From assembly GCA_900088475.1 (NCBI GenBank), contig FLMG01004685.1, forward strand, positions 1 through 15,616: a DNA stretch of 15,616 nucleotides, read 5' to 3'. This DNA is from Hyphochytrium catenoides. Lineage: Eukaryota; Sar; Hyphochytriomycetes; Hyphochytriales; Hyphochytriaceae. The notes under the pieces were generated by a model, which saw nothing but the letters and a program-made list of their open reading frames with translations, did not search any database and was not told the DNA's origin. Shown here piece by piece: positions 7,000 through 15,520 of the stretch; the first letter of the stretch is position 1; every line of letters starts with the position of its first letter. A program made the translations under genes and the position numbers.

Positions 7000-9976
7000 G
7001 AGCGAGAGAGAGAGCGCGCAAGGGAGAGAGAGAGAGGGAGATACACCAAGTTAGTCACTCACTCGTGGTAGGAGGGACTGGACGACGTACCTTATCGGTC
7101 ATGTACTCATCATACAGAAAACCGAGAATAATCGGATACTTGTTGTTGTTCCTCAGTGAGCGTAAGGCTATATCCAGATTCCTCTTGAACATCTTCTCAC
7201 TGAGCTTAGTGGTTTTCAAGATAGTCAGTATCTGCCTCAGTAGAGCGGGGACGACCTGGTTGTAGCCCTCGACTACCAGGCCCAGAGAGGCGGTTCCTTC
7301 CAATAAGTAGAAATCCAGTCCTGCCGCCCTTGCAGCGCCAAGAGTGCTGGTCAGCCGGTCCGAGAAGATCGCCACGATAAGCTGAATGAATGCGGCATCC
7401 GCAGCCGTCTCATCAGCGCTGCCTCCTCTCATACTGATGACCACACCCGCCAATGGTTTCTTATAGTAGACATCTTGCTGCAAGGTTTGGGACAGTTGAG
7501 GAAAAGGATTGAAGCAGCGGCGGACCAACATTAGAAACAGCACTGGTACAGACCTTTCAGCCAGAACAAAGTCTTTTGGAGAAGCTTACCTTGAGGAACA
7601 CATTCATCACATCGTCCTTTCTAATGGCCTTAGGGACATCCTCTGAAGCGGTCGAAGCCGGAAGAATGCTGAAATCTGTAGCGATGAAGGCCTCGTTCGA
7701 AGGTGGCAGCTGCATTGTGGACGAAGGAGAGGCGAGTGCAGCACCCCAGACGTCGAGTCTGCTGCTGGTGAGAGGGAGGAGAGCGTATTTCACTCCGTAC
7801 CACTTCTCTTGACGGTCGAGAGGGACAGGATGAGTCTTGGCGGACACGGATAGCACCATGTTAGCAGGGGTTAGCATCGAGACTGTACTGCGGAAAGCAT
7901 CCAAAGAGAAGTCGCGAAGGCGAGTGGCATGGCTATAGCTGTATCGAACTGGCATTTGCTGCATGTTGGTGCCGATATCAGCGGTGAAGCTAAATAAGTC
8001 AGAACTCTTCTCCTAGAGATGGAAGAAGTGCATTAGTACGTGTAAGAAGTGCCAATCACCGTCGGCGAATAAAGAGATATTTCAGGGGCAATTGGATGTC
8101 AACAGTAAAGCGGTGAAGTAGGAGAGAGAGAAAGAGAGACAGGGAGGGGAGGAGGAGAGAGGGAGAAGTGCAAATGAGAAAGAGAGCAGCAGCAGAAGTG
8201 TAGGTGGGAGAAAGAGAAATAAGGGAGAACAGAACCTATGTCAAGTGGCAAGAAACCTAAACAAGCGACAGATAGGAGGGGTGAGGCAAGGGATGAGGGC
8301 CATTATACGGGTGATCCCAACAGCGGAGTAGGAGAATCAGGCCGCCTTACCTTGAACCTGAAAGCCGTCGATTGCAGGGCTGCATATTCATTAAACTGCT
8401 TCTGAAGGGAGGCGTCAGATGCTTGGGCGAGGCGACCGATGTATTCAAAGACAGTGCTAACGACCATGTCCTTGTTCTTCAGCCCATCTTCAGTGAGCTG
8501 CAGGACCATAGAGATTAGAAAATATGTGTTAAGCAAGAAGGAGAAAAAAACGTGAGAGAGACTTCTTACGTCAATGGAGATCAGTAGAATAGCGTAATCG
8601 CGGTTATCTAGCTCCAGGGTTGCGGTCAAAGAGTTCTCAGCCAGATTGTTTGACTTCAGCTGGAAAAGGATCGAGCCTTCCCTCATGTCCCCAAGGAAGT
8701 AGTTCAAGAGACGTATAGTTGAGCTTCTTTGATAGTCAACTGTTGGGATTGGCCAGCGAATATCCATCTGACGGAGTTCCAATACAGTTTCAACAAGAAG
8801 TTCTTTGCCCATCTGTTCCTTTCTGATTGGGTCGGTTTCATACACAGGGCGAGTTAGGCCCGAGTTCTTGACCGCGCTGAAAGATGTTTCCACAGCTCTT
8901 TCAAGTTCGTCCAAAGACTCCTTTCCGACGACAACGAGCTTCATCACGTTGGCAGAGTAGTGATTGTTATAGAAAGAACGTAGCTTGTCAAGAATGTCCG
9001 TCTGACTTAGCGTCTCATTACTTCCGACGGTAAATTTGCTTTCGGGATGATCAGGTCGGATAGAGCTGTCATAGAAGGCCTACAATGAGCATACGTTGAC
9101 ACGTAAGATGACGAGCTTCCGATGAAAAGGTTAGGCGACATTGAGCGACAATACTGACCCTCGACATTCTCCAATAGTCGTTCTGGATATTCCGGCGATA
9201 TTCTGAGTCGACTGCGAGCATCTCTCGGCTTACCGAGGAAGCGTTGAAGAGGGGACTGATGAAGAACTGAGCAAAGCGGTCCATTGCATTTACCAGGTGA
9301 TCTCTGCAGTAGAGCGATTGAAGGTCAGAGGGGTCTGAAGCAAGAGTAAGCGACCGAAAAAGCTGTTGCCACTTACGGGTCGACTTCGAAGAAATAGTGG
9401 GTAAACTCATCCGCTGTGTAAGCATTGGAATAGCCGCCGTGAGTAGCAAGGAATTGAGCGTATTCATCCTCATCTGGGTACTTCTCCGTGCCCATGAAGA
9501 GCATGTGCTCGAGAAAGTGAGCCATGCCAGGGACATCAACGGGGTCAGCCATACTTCCTACATGAACGTTCATGCCGGCGCCAGACTTGGACGCCTTGGG
9601 ATCTGATACGAGAACTACCTGGAAGGGGAAGAAGACAAAAAGGAAAGAATCGGGCAAATAAGAAAGAAGCGGGCAAAGCAAAAGAAAAGGTAAGACATTT
9701 TCGCCTGCACGCACACGACACCAGCGTTTCTACCTGCAGCTCGTTTGGTAGCGTGTAAGTGCGGAAAGTGCGGTCATCGGTTGCCGGCACCTCAAGCCCT
9801 CCCGATAAGATATAGCTTCCATCGGACGCTTCAGCAGCCAGAGTGCGCGGCGCTGAACCCTTCAGCAGCTGTGCCGTAGCTTCAGGCGTTTGAGATACCA
9901 AGGCCAACAACGAACATAATCCCAGCGCTGCCGCGCAGACTTTTCTTCTGAGGAAGAAACGCCTATGAAACCCCAT
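5961..9976 (-). CDS. Insulysin-like M16A zinc metalloprotease, nine exons, 993 residues
   Basis: Exons read on the - strand: 9976-9734, 9618-9377, 9303-9159, 9079-8570, 8497-8351, 8012-7590, 7477-7091, 6950-6642, 6536-5961. They total 2982 nt in one frame and end in TGA. All eight introns (115, 73, 79, 72, 338, 112, 140, 105 nt) are GT-AG; seven are phase 0 and only the second is phase 2. Insulysins degrade short peptides inside a closed two-half chamber. The inverted zinc motif HFLEH lies at 115-119. The third ligand Glu196 (in VDSEYRRN) is 77 residues after H119, as in human IDE. HPESKF (221-226) and GKESLDELE follow. The inactive C-terminal half keeps the substrate-binding pair Arg829 and Tyr836 in LRTKEQLGY. 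Length is close to IDE (about 1,020). Residues 1-36 are an N-terminal extension with an Arg-rich start, a hydrophobic core (about 13-27) and an ATA-type cleavage site near 36. This suggests entry to the secretory pathway, unusual because IDE is mainly cytosolic. There is no C-terminal SKL-type peroxisome signal. The last residues (EEVRALPALP) resemble the usual insulysin tail, supporting the stop chosen. Confidence 0.93.
6967..7040 (-). repeat. (GA)n/(CT)n microsatellite within protease intron 7
   Basis: On the + strand this is a nearly pure GAGAGA run with GC interruptions. In the sense of the protease gene it is a CTCTCT tract just upstream of TCTAAC (6966-6961), a good branch-point match, and the acceptor ATGTAG (6956-6951). 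The microsatellite thus sits exactly where a polypyrimidine tract belongs. The ORF that crosses it on the + strand (Glu/Arg-rich) is an artefact. Confidence 0.8.
8118..8220 (-). repeat. Purine/pyrimidine-rich low-complexity tract within protease intron 5
   Basis: This is a GA-rich tract on the + strand (AGGAGAGAGAGAAAGAGAG-like with GGGAGGGGAGG words), which is CT-rich in the sense of the gene. It lies in the longest intron (8350-8013, 338 nt), whose other neighbours are 72-140 nt. Expansion of the tract probably explains the extra length. Confidence 0.7.
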
Positions 9977-10052
9977 CTTATTGAAAAACGACAGCCTTCT
10001 AAAAAACTGCCTGCACCAGAGTTAGTCGTCCTTAGTTGTTCCTGGTAGGCAA

Positions 10053-10066
10053 ATATATAAATGAGC
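10053..10066 (-). promoter_or_regulatory. Possible TATA-like element of the protease gene
   Basis: Read on the - strand this is CATTTATATATTTG, an AT-rich TATA-like word about 80-90 nt upstream of the protease ATG (9976). The distance would allow a short 5' leader. There is no independent support, and AT-rich words of this size occur elsewhere in the region. Confidence 0.2.
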
Positions 10067-10179
10067 TGTCTTTGGAGATGTAAGTTCTCAGGTCGCGGAC
10101 GAGACGCTAGGTATATCTGCTATCTCCTCGTTACTGCCTTCATCTCTTCATCCTCAAAAACTTTTTACTTTGACAGGCG

Positions 10180-10873
10180 TGGCGTGTTTCCCCTTGATCA
10201 GTCTCGTAGTTAGATACAACAGTAGGATCTTGACTGATTGATCCTCAGGCTATCTCTTATTCACTTCGTCTACTGATTGGACAACAACGAGAGAAATATA
10301 CAAACTTCAACTGCTAACCGCAGACGAAAACCTCTTGAGTCGACATTATCGGTCATATATAAGGAATACGTGATACAGGGTTTATTCTAAGGTGTTCTGC
10401 AATCAGCGATAGAAATAATGCGAGGAGAAGATGCTTATTACTAGTTCTATGGCAATATTTATTAGCTTCTAATTTTCTCTCTCACCACCTCCTCTCCTGG
10501 CCGTTGGAGAATAAATTCCATATTTGGAGAGCGTTTCTCCTTTCCAGCGGCCCATAAGAACACGGCGAGCAGCCTGGAGCCGCAGAGCAACCTGGAACCG
10601 CAGCCCAACACGCAGCAACAAACAATTCTCCTCACTTCTCAAGTCGTCATTCTTTCCCTCGCGAGGGGTATAAGACAAGTTGCGGTCAAAAATGCATTTT
10701 GCGGAGCTATGACGACGGTAAGTAGTGAGCGAGGAGGGTAAGTAGTAGGGCTTTATGCACCCAACAAAGAGTCGCGCTCATGCAGCTTCGTCGGAGGACA
10801 ACAGATGAATCAATCAGCGAAGTGAAGGGAGTTCTCTGTGGGCTAAGGTTCCACGGTCGCGCCTGAAATAATG
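10180..10873. repeat. Tandem repeat unit, copy A (uninterrupted)
   Basis: About 694 bp, starting TGGCGTGTTTCCCC and ending near AATAATG, which recur in the same order and orientation in copy B downstream. Matching landmarks in both include ATTCACTTCGTCTACT, ACAAACTTCAACTGCTAA, CTGGCCGTTGGAGA and GGAGCCGCAGAGCAACCTGG. The 160-bp core at 10531-10690 is nearly identical to copy B (two substitutions and one single-base indel seen by eye), while the flanks differ much more. Copy A has about 30 extra bases near 10434-10465. No terminal inverted repeats or protein motifs were recognised, so the unit's nature (old transposon, segmental duplication or satellite seed) is open. Confidence 0.85.
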
Positions 10874-11071
10874 AAGGGGAGAACGGAAGGAATTTTATAA
10901 AAGAACACCAATCTAGGATTCGAAACCTTCACATTGGCGTGTTTCCCCGCGGTCAGTCTCATAGATAGATACGGTAGAGTGTCGATTGATCTTCAGGCTA
11001 TCTTTTTATTCACTTCGTCTACTAACTGAACCAGAAGGAGAGAACTATACAAACTTCAACTGCTAAGCGCA

Positions 11072-11079
11072 GACGAAAC
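11072..11079. repeat. Target-site duplication, left (GACGAAAC)
   Basis: This 8-bp word sits immediately left of the transposon's CAGTG terminus and is repeated exactly at 11431-11438. Copy A has a single GACGAAAA-type word at the equivalent place (10323-10330), as expected for the empty site. Confidence 0.9.
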
Positions 11080-11430
11080 CAGTGTTGGCAACTTTTTTTT
11101 TAAGCTTATTAAGTCTAGACTTATTAAGCTTTTTAATAAGTCACCTTAAAAATTGGGCCCCCTTAATTAGTAATCTGTACGCTTAAAAATGATTCCAGAA
11201 TAATGGCTCTTTTGTATGATATAATCAGAATAAAGCATACAGGTAATGGATATACCCATACTGACACACATTGAGTTGGAAGGCATCTCAGAGCCCTTTT
11301 ACCCTAGGTTTACTGGAGTCACCTACTAAGAATTTTTAAGCTTATTAAGTCCTTAAGTAAGCTTAGAAATTCGGCGACTTAATAACTTAAAAAAGATTTG
11401 CCTTAATAAGCTTAAAAATTGCCAACACTG
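11080..11430. mobile_element. Non-autonomous hAT-like DNA transposon (MITE), 351 bp
   Basis: The ends are perfect 12-bp inverted repeats: CAGTGTTGGCAA at 11080-11091 and its complement TTGCCAACACTG at 11419-11430. Perfect 8-bp direct repeats flank them. A CAGNG-type terminus plus an 8-bp target duplication is diagnostic of the hAT superfamily. The inversion extends imperfectly to about 28 bp through an AAGCTTATTAAG word. That word or close variants recur as subterminal repeats near both ends (11102-11113, 11120-11140, 11338-11349, 11402-11413). hAT transposases typically bind such subterminal repeats. The interior (about 11160-11330) is unique AT-rich sequence with no transposase frame, so the element would need a transposase supplied from elsewhere. 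Confidence 0.92.
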
Positions 11431-11438
11431 GACGAAAC
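11431..11438. repeat. Target-site duplication, right (GACGAAAC)
   Basis: This is an exact copy of 11072-11079, immediately right of the right terminal inverted repeat. The host repeat resumes after it (TATCTTGAG, matching CTCTTGAG in copy A). The two copies are identical, which argues for a fairly recent insertion, though 8 bp is little evidence of age. Confidence 0.9.
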
Positions 11439-11958
11439 TATCTTGAGTGGACAGAATTGGTTATATATAAAGAATGCCTAGTAATAAAGGGTTTATCCTA
11501 AGGTGAGTTCTGGAATCAGCCATAGAGAATTTATCAAGCGAGGAGAAGCAGCTTCTAATTCTCTCTCTCATCACCTCCTCACCTGGCCGTTGGAGAGTAA
11601 ACTCCTTATTTGGAAAGCGTTTCTCCTTTCCAGCGGCCCATAAGAACACGGCGAGCAGCCTGGAGCCGCAGAGCAACCTGGAAACGCAGCCCAACACGCA
11701 GCAACAAACAATTCTCCTCACTTCTCAAGTCGTCATTCTTTCCCTCGCCAGGGGTATAAGACAATTGCGGTCAAATTTCACGTTGCGGAGCTATGACGAC
11801 GGTATGAAGTGAGCGAGGAGGATAACTAGTAGGGCTTTATGCACCCAAAGAGTCGAGCTCCTGCACATGCGTCAGGAGGATAACGCGTGTACTAATCGGC
11901 GAAGTGAAGGGAGTTCTCTGTGGTCTAAGATTCCATCATGGTTGCGTCTAAATTAATG

Positions 11959-12443
11959 CCCGATGGTCTGTCTTCCTCCTCTTTCTCAAGTCTGGGCGTG
12001 TCTGGCTTCCCTTACCGGAGAAGCACAAGGAGACACGGCAGACACGATTACTTCCTCTTCTTATTATAGCCGTGTGTCCGGGTCTGGGGCGTGGCCCAGG
12101 AAGTAATAATGATACTGCCAGTTCTGCTTCACTCATTCCATCCGAATCATTCATCATCCTCATCAGATTCCCAGGCAGTGTCGTGACGAGACATTGTCTT
12201 TCAGTCGTTTATTTATTTGTCAATAGGAAGCGTCACCACTCACCACCATCGCATCGACTCGGAGAACTACAAGTACTACTTCTAATACTTCTACTCCTAG
12301 CTAATAATAAGCTAGGAGTCGCCTGCTCCGCTTACATTCTCGCATTTTACTACCTCGAGTTTTATGTTTATTGGTAGAAAGTAGTTCTTAGAGGAGGAAA
12401 CAAAGAACCAAGATGGCTGGGAAGTCAGACCCGAGTAGTTCTA
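11959..12443. other. Intergenic stretch, nothing recognised
   Basis: Open frames here on both strands (about 11948-12377) give unrelated peptides with no domain, signal or conserved motif. The sequence separates the tandem repeat pair from the dispersed repeat. A short near-palindrome (CTCCTAGCTAATAATAAGCTAGGAG) lies at about 12294-12318. Confidence 0.4.
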
Positions 12444-12620
12444 CATGTTCCGTCGGGACCAAGTGATAGCTGGGAATAGGTTAGTCCCACGGGTTCTGAC
12501 CTGTTGACCTAACATACTTCACGATCTACAGGCAGCGGGTGTCAGTAGCTTGGGCAAACGGGTCTATGAGTGGGTGAGCCCATCCGTCTTGGCAACCTCA
12601 CAACCAGGAAGGTGGCAGGA
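12444..12620. repeat. Dispersed repeat, copy 1
   Basis: About 177 bp aligning in the same orientation with 15342-15520. Shared landmarks are ATGTTCYGTCGG, a TAGTCC.AC.GGTTCT block, GTTGRCCTAA, a 16-base exact match TGGGTGAGCCCATCCG (12571-12586) and CCAGGAA..TGGC.GGAAG at the end. I see no open frame conserved between copies and no tRNA-derived A or B box, so a SINE is not demonstrated. It is followed directly by pyrimidine-rich sequence, as is copy 2. Confidence 0.8.
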
Positions 12621-12717
12621 AGTAAGGCTTCCTAGCGTCACCCATCATTGTCCCAAAAGTTCGACGCCCATCTCACCTCCTAGCCCTCATTGTCCTCTTT
12701 CTTCTCTAAAAAGATAG

Positions 12718-13090
12718 CCTTCACTTTCAGCCCTCATTTTCGGCGTCCGTCGACCTTCACTTCCCTCTGTCCTTCAGTTCTCACTTTCCTCTGTCCTTCA
12801 GCCTTCACTTTCCTCTGTTCTTCAACCTTCACTCTCCTTCAGCGTTCAGGTTTTCCTCTCTAAGCTTCAGCCTTCAGGTTTTCCTCTCTAGCCTCCAGGC
12901 TTCAGCTTTTCCTTTCTAACCTTCAGTCTTCACTTTCCCCTGTTCTTTTCTCAGCCTTCAGGTTTTCCTCTGTCCTTTAGCCTTCACCTCCTTCTCTACT
13001 TCAGCCACCTTCACTTTTCTTCAGCGTTCATTAACTTTTTTCTCTGTCCTTCAGCCTTCACTGTCCTTTGTCCTTCCTGTTGCAGTTTCC
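12718..13090. repeat. Degenerate pyrimidine-rich minisatellite
   Basis: About 370 bp built from imperfect copies of a unit of roughly 20-25 bp. The words CCTTCAGCCTTCACTTTCC and TCTGTCCTTCAG are the best-preserved forms, and a variant CAGGTTTTCCTCTCT dominates the middle. Unit length and sequence vary, so the array is old or rearranges often. No protein-coding sense is apparent in any frame. Confidence 0.75.
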
Positions 13091-14229
13091 TCTCTCCTGC
13101 AGGCTCTCTATTTCACCATCTGCTGATCTTCTTTCCATCTTCCTTATCATATCTTGTAATTCTCACCTTCCTGCGTCAGCGGTTTCTCCTCTTTGATGCT
13201 CCACTGTCCTTCTCTCTTTGCGCCTTCGTCAGCCTAGCCATGACCCTCGTCTTCTCATTCGCTCCTCAATCTCTCCTTTAGCATTCGGCTCTGTTCGGGA
13301 CTGAGGTACCATCCTTTCTCTTTCCTGATAACCCCTTCTCGTGGGCCTATCAGTTTGCTTGGTGGCCTGTGGCCTACACTCCAAACGCATGTTCAGCGTC
13401 TTTTCAGTCTTTACTTTGCACTCTCTTTTACGTTACACTAAGCCTTTCTCCACAATCTGCCTGCCTCTCTCAGTAAAAACTGCGTCAAGGTGAGACGCGC
13501 AGTAGACATGACCTATATAACGAATAAGGGACTAGTTAAAGGAAGAAGACAACGCGGTCTATGAGCAACTTGCCATTCTGATGCAGCCAAGGAGGAGGAA
13601 GGCCACTTGACTAACTTTTCAGAGACGTATGTGTTATTAGTTCTCATCGTACGTTGCCAAAAGTTGCAACCAGATAAACAATCCTTCTACTATAAACGCT
13701 CCAACCTGACTATGCCGCACGCAGCATTGGCGCTGATAGGACATACCCACAGTTGGTGCTAGTAGGGCGAGAAACGCTCAACCTCCCGGCGCTGCCGCTT
13801 AGGGCGAGCGTTGAATTAGCATAGGTCACCAGTTATCCCCAGGCCGATAGGGCGGAGGCGAGGGATCAGCACCGCTTTATATTTTTGATAGAGTTAAGCG
13901 GTACAACTAAGCTCAGGTCCGCTGTATCTTGATCTCTGCTTCGCTTTTCAGCGACGACTTCCGTAGGGGTTGAAGACGTGGTTTGTCAGCCATGAATGTG
14001 TACTGTGTCGATTCGCTATTACCTCCGATGGTACGAAGTTCAACTTCTGAGACGACGTCATTAGTTCATTTCTAAGTCCGCCGGCGTTCAGTACAGCAGC
14101 AGTGGTCAAGACTCCCCTGATTTCGACGAGTCATACGGGAGCAATGCTTCCGTTTCCTGGTGGCTACCTGATGAGGCTCGTTACGATTTTTGTAAGGCCC
14201 ATCCGGTTCGAAGGATTGCCCTTCATCCT
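13091..14229. other. Gene-free stretch, nothing recognised
   Basis: The first part (to about 13470) stays pyrimidine-biased, grading out of the minisatellite. From about 13500 to 14230 composition is balanced, with frequent stops in all frames. A GGTTCGAAG word at about 14205 recalls a tRNA T-loop, but the flanks do not pair. No RNA gene or coding region can be supported. Confidence 0.4.
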
Positions 14230-14935
14230 CTTTGTCCACTTTTTCTATCTATTTCCTTATTGATGTCTTTTTCTGTGCCCCTCCCGGTTTCTCCTGGGTT
14301 TTCTTCCCTTCTTCCGTCTCATTTTCCTCCTTATCATCTTCTTTATAGAGGTCTCTCTCGTCGGTCGCTTTTACTTTCGAGCTTCTTTCCCGACTTCTGC
14401 TTCGCTTCCGTCGTCGTCATTACTACGGTCCTCGGCCAAGACCTTCCTTTAATCAGCAGCTCCCTGGTTGGCCTTTTGTGGCTCCTTGTTAAGGTCGCCT
14501 TCCTTTTGATTCTGAGGAAGCTTAGGACAGGTTCTATCCGTCGCGTCATCCTCAAAAATATTGTCCATATCTTCCTCCGCAACATCCTCTACATCCTCCA
14601 AGTGATCACTGTTATTGCTTTTCTCCTCCTCCTCGTCTTTTGCCCCGTTCTCATTTCTTTCTTCCTCCTCTTTTTCTCGTCGTCATACTATACCATTCTT
14701 CACCATTTGGCTCTTCTTCGTATTTGAGACCCCTTACCTGCTCTCCTCGTCCTCTTCTTCTTCCTCTTCTTCGTCCTCCTATGCTTGGTCCTCCTCATCT
14801 TCGTCCTTCTCTTCTTCGTCGTCCTCGCTTCCGTCGTCCTCCTCTATCACCTCATTGCTTCTCTTTGTTCTATCGACGTTCTCTTTAAAAGCACTCTCTC
14901 TCCCCCACGTCTCGTGTATACGTTTCTCTAACTAG
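14230..14935. repeat. Pyrimidine-rich region with (TCN)n trinucleotide tracts
   Basis: The + strand is dominated by C and T. The stretch 14730-14850 is a near-continuous TCx/CTT trinucleotide run. The + strand frames (poly-Ser or Leu/Phe-rich) follow from this composition. In the opposite sense the same bases read as GAx codons, that is Asp/Glu runs; see the separate entry on the - strand frames. Confidence 0.75.
14449..14931 (-). pseudogene. Possible decayed or multi-exon acidic-protein coding region (tentative)
   Basis: Two - strand open stretches read as highly charged protein. From 14931 to a TAG at 14781-14779 there are 50 residues ending in an Asp/Glu run (for example IEEDDGSEDDEEEKDEDEED). 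From 14682 to a TAA at 14451-14449 there are 77 residues including LEDVEDVAEEDMDNIFEDD and the less biased KLPQNQKEGDLNKEPQKANQ. The second has no ATG at its head, and between the two the frame is broken. A GTAAGG donor-like word (14729-14724) follows the Asp/Glu run after the TAG. A purine-rich strand stays open and encodes Glu/Lys by chance, so this may be nothing. A nuclear acidic protein fragment is the alternative. Confidence 0.2.
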
Positions 14936-15341
14936 GTAATCTTACTCAGTCCCTCTATTTTGCTTAATGCTGTCTCTCTTTTTGTCTCTTCGTTCAACCT
15001 TCATTGTTGACAGTCATTTTTGATCATTAGCGATATTCTGATAATGATTTAGATGAGGAGGTATTGGGCAGAACTCTGTGCCACGGGAGATTTAGAGAGA
15101 AAAGAACAGACCCAGGAATGGGATGAAACGCTGCTACTACATGTAGGAGCACTTCGCACGCAGAAGAGCAGACGGGCATGGGAGGAGACTTGGAACACAA
15201 GACCACAATTTTTTCTTACTAACACCTATAGGGCCGAAACCCACCTCAACCCTGTTCTCTTCTCCTTCTATGCTTGACTCCATTCTCTTCAGGGGGAACA
15301 AACAAATAGACGGAACGGAGCTATGTGGCTTTGGCATGAGG
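14936..15341. other. Intergenic stretch, nothing recognised
   Basis: A 74-codon + strand frame (15053-15277) has no domain, signal peptide or family motif and is not supported as a gene. The rest is mixed CT-rich and AT-rich sequence leading into the second dispersed repeat. Confidence 0.35.
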
Positions 15342-15520
15342 ATGTTCTGTCGGACTAAGCTATAACTGGGGCTAACTTAGTCCAACAGGTTCTAACGTGT
15401 TGGCCTAATTTACTCAGAGATCCACCAGCAGCAGCACTCAGTATCTTGGTCCAACGGGAGTATGGGTGGGTGAGCCCATCCGCCCTTGCAACCTCCCATC
15501 CAGGAATATGGCGGGAAGGA
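15342..15520. repeat. Dispersed repeat, copy 2
   Basis: About 179 bp, the partner of 12444-12620 in direct orientation, including the exact 16-base match at 15467-15482. The copies differ by scattered substitutions and small indels, so they are not a recent duplication. The sequence that follows to the window end (15521-15616) is CT-rich, mirroring the pyrimidine-rich sequence after copy 1. Confidence 0.8.

Larger units (their letters stand above)
10935..11958. repeat. Tandem repeat unit, copy B (interrupted by a hAT-like insertion)
   Basis: This is the second direct copy of the unit in 10180-10873, about 755 bp downstream of it. Without the inserted element and the duplicated target site it is about 665 bp, close to copy A. 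Its conserved core is 11617-11775. A - strand frame through the core, open across copy A, hits a TAA in copy B just after the core (TCC AAA TAA), so a shared protein is unlikely. Confidence 0.85.

Noticed and set aside
6784-7071. + strand frame antisense to the protease ending in an Arg/Glu repeat
   Set aside because: It is a shadow of protease exon 8 followed by the intron 7 microsatellite.
10469-10678. A 69-codon - strand frame across the conserved core of repeat copy A
   Set aside because: It starts at TTG, matches no family, and copy B has a stop in the same frame right after the core. The core conservation is not explained by this frame.
14196-14222. tRNA-like T-loop word GGTTCGAAG
   Set aside because: The flanking five-base arms do not pair and no matching D-arm or acceptor stem lies upstream, so no tRNA is called.
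14260-14727. A 155-residue hydrophobic + strand frame resembling a membrane protein
   Set aside because: The Leu/Phe/Ser content follows from the pyrimidine-rich strand. No ordered transmembrane or loop pattern or family motif supports it.
12444-15520. The dispersed repeat pair as LTRs of a retrotransposon
   Set aside because: The interval has no gag, protease, reverse transcriptase or integrase motif, no primer-binding site was seen, and the copies lack clear TG...CA ends.
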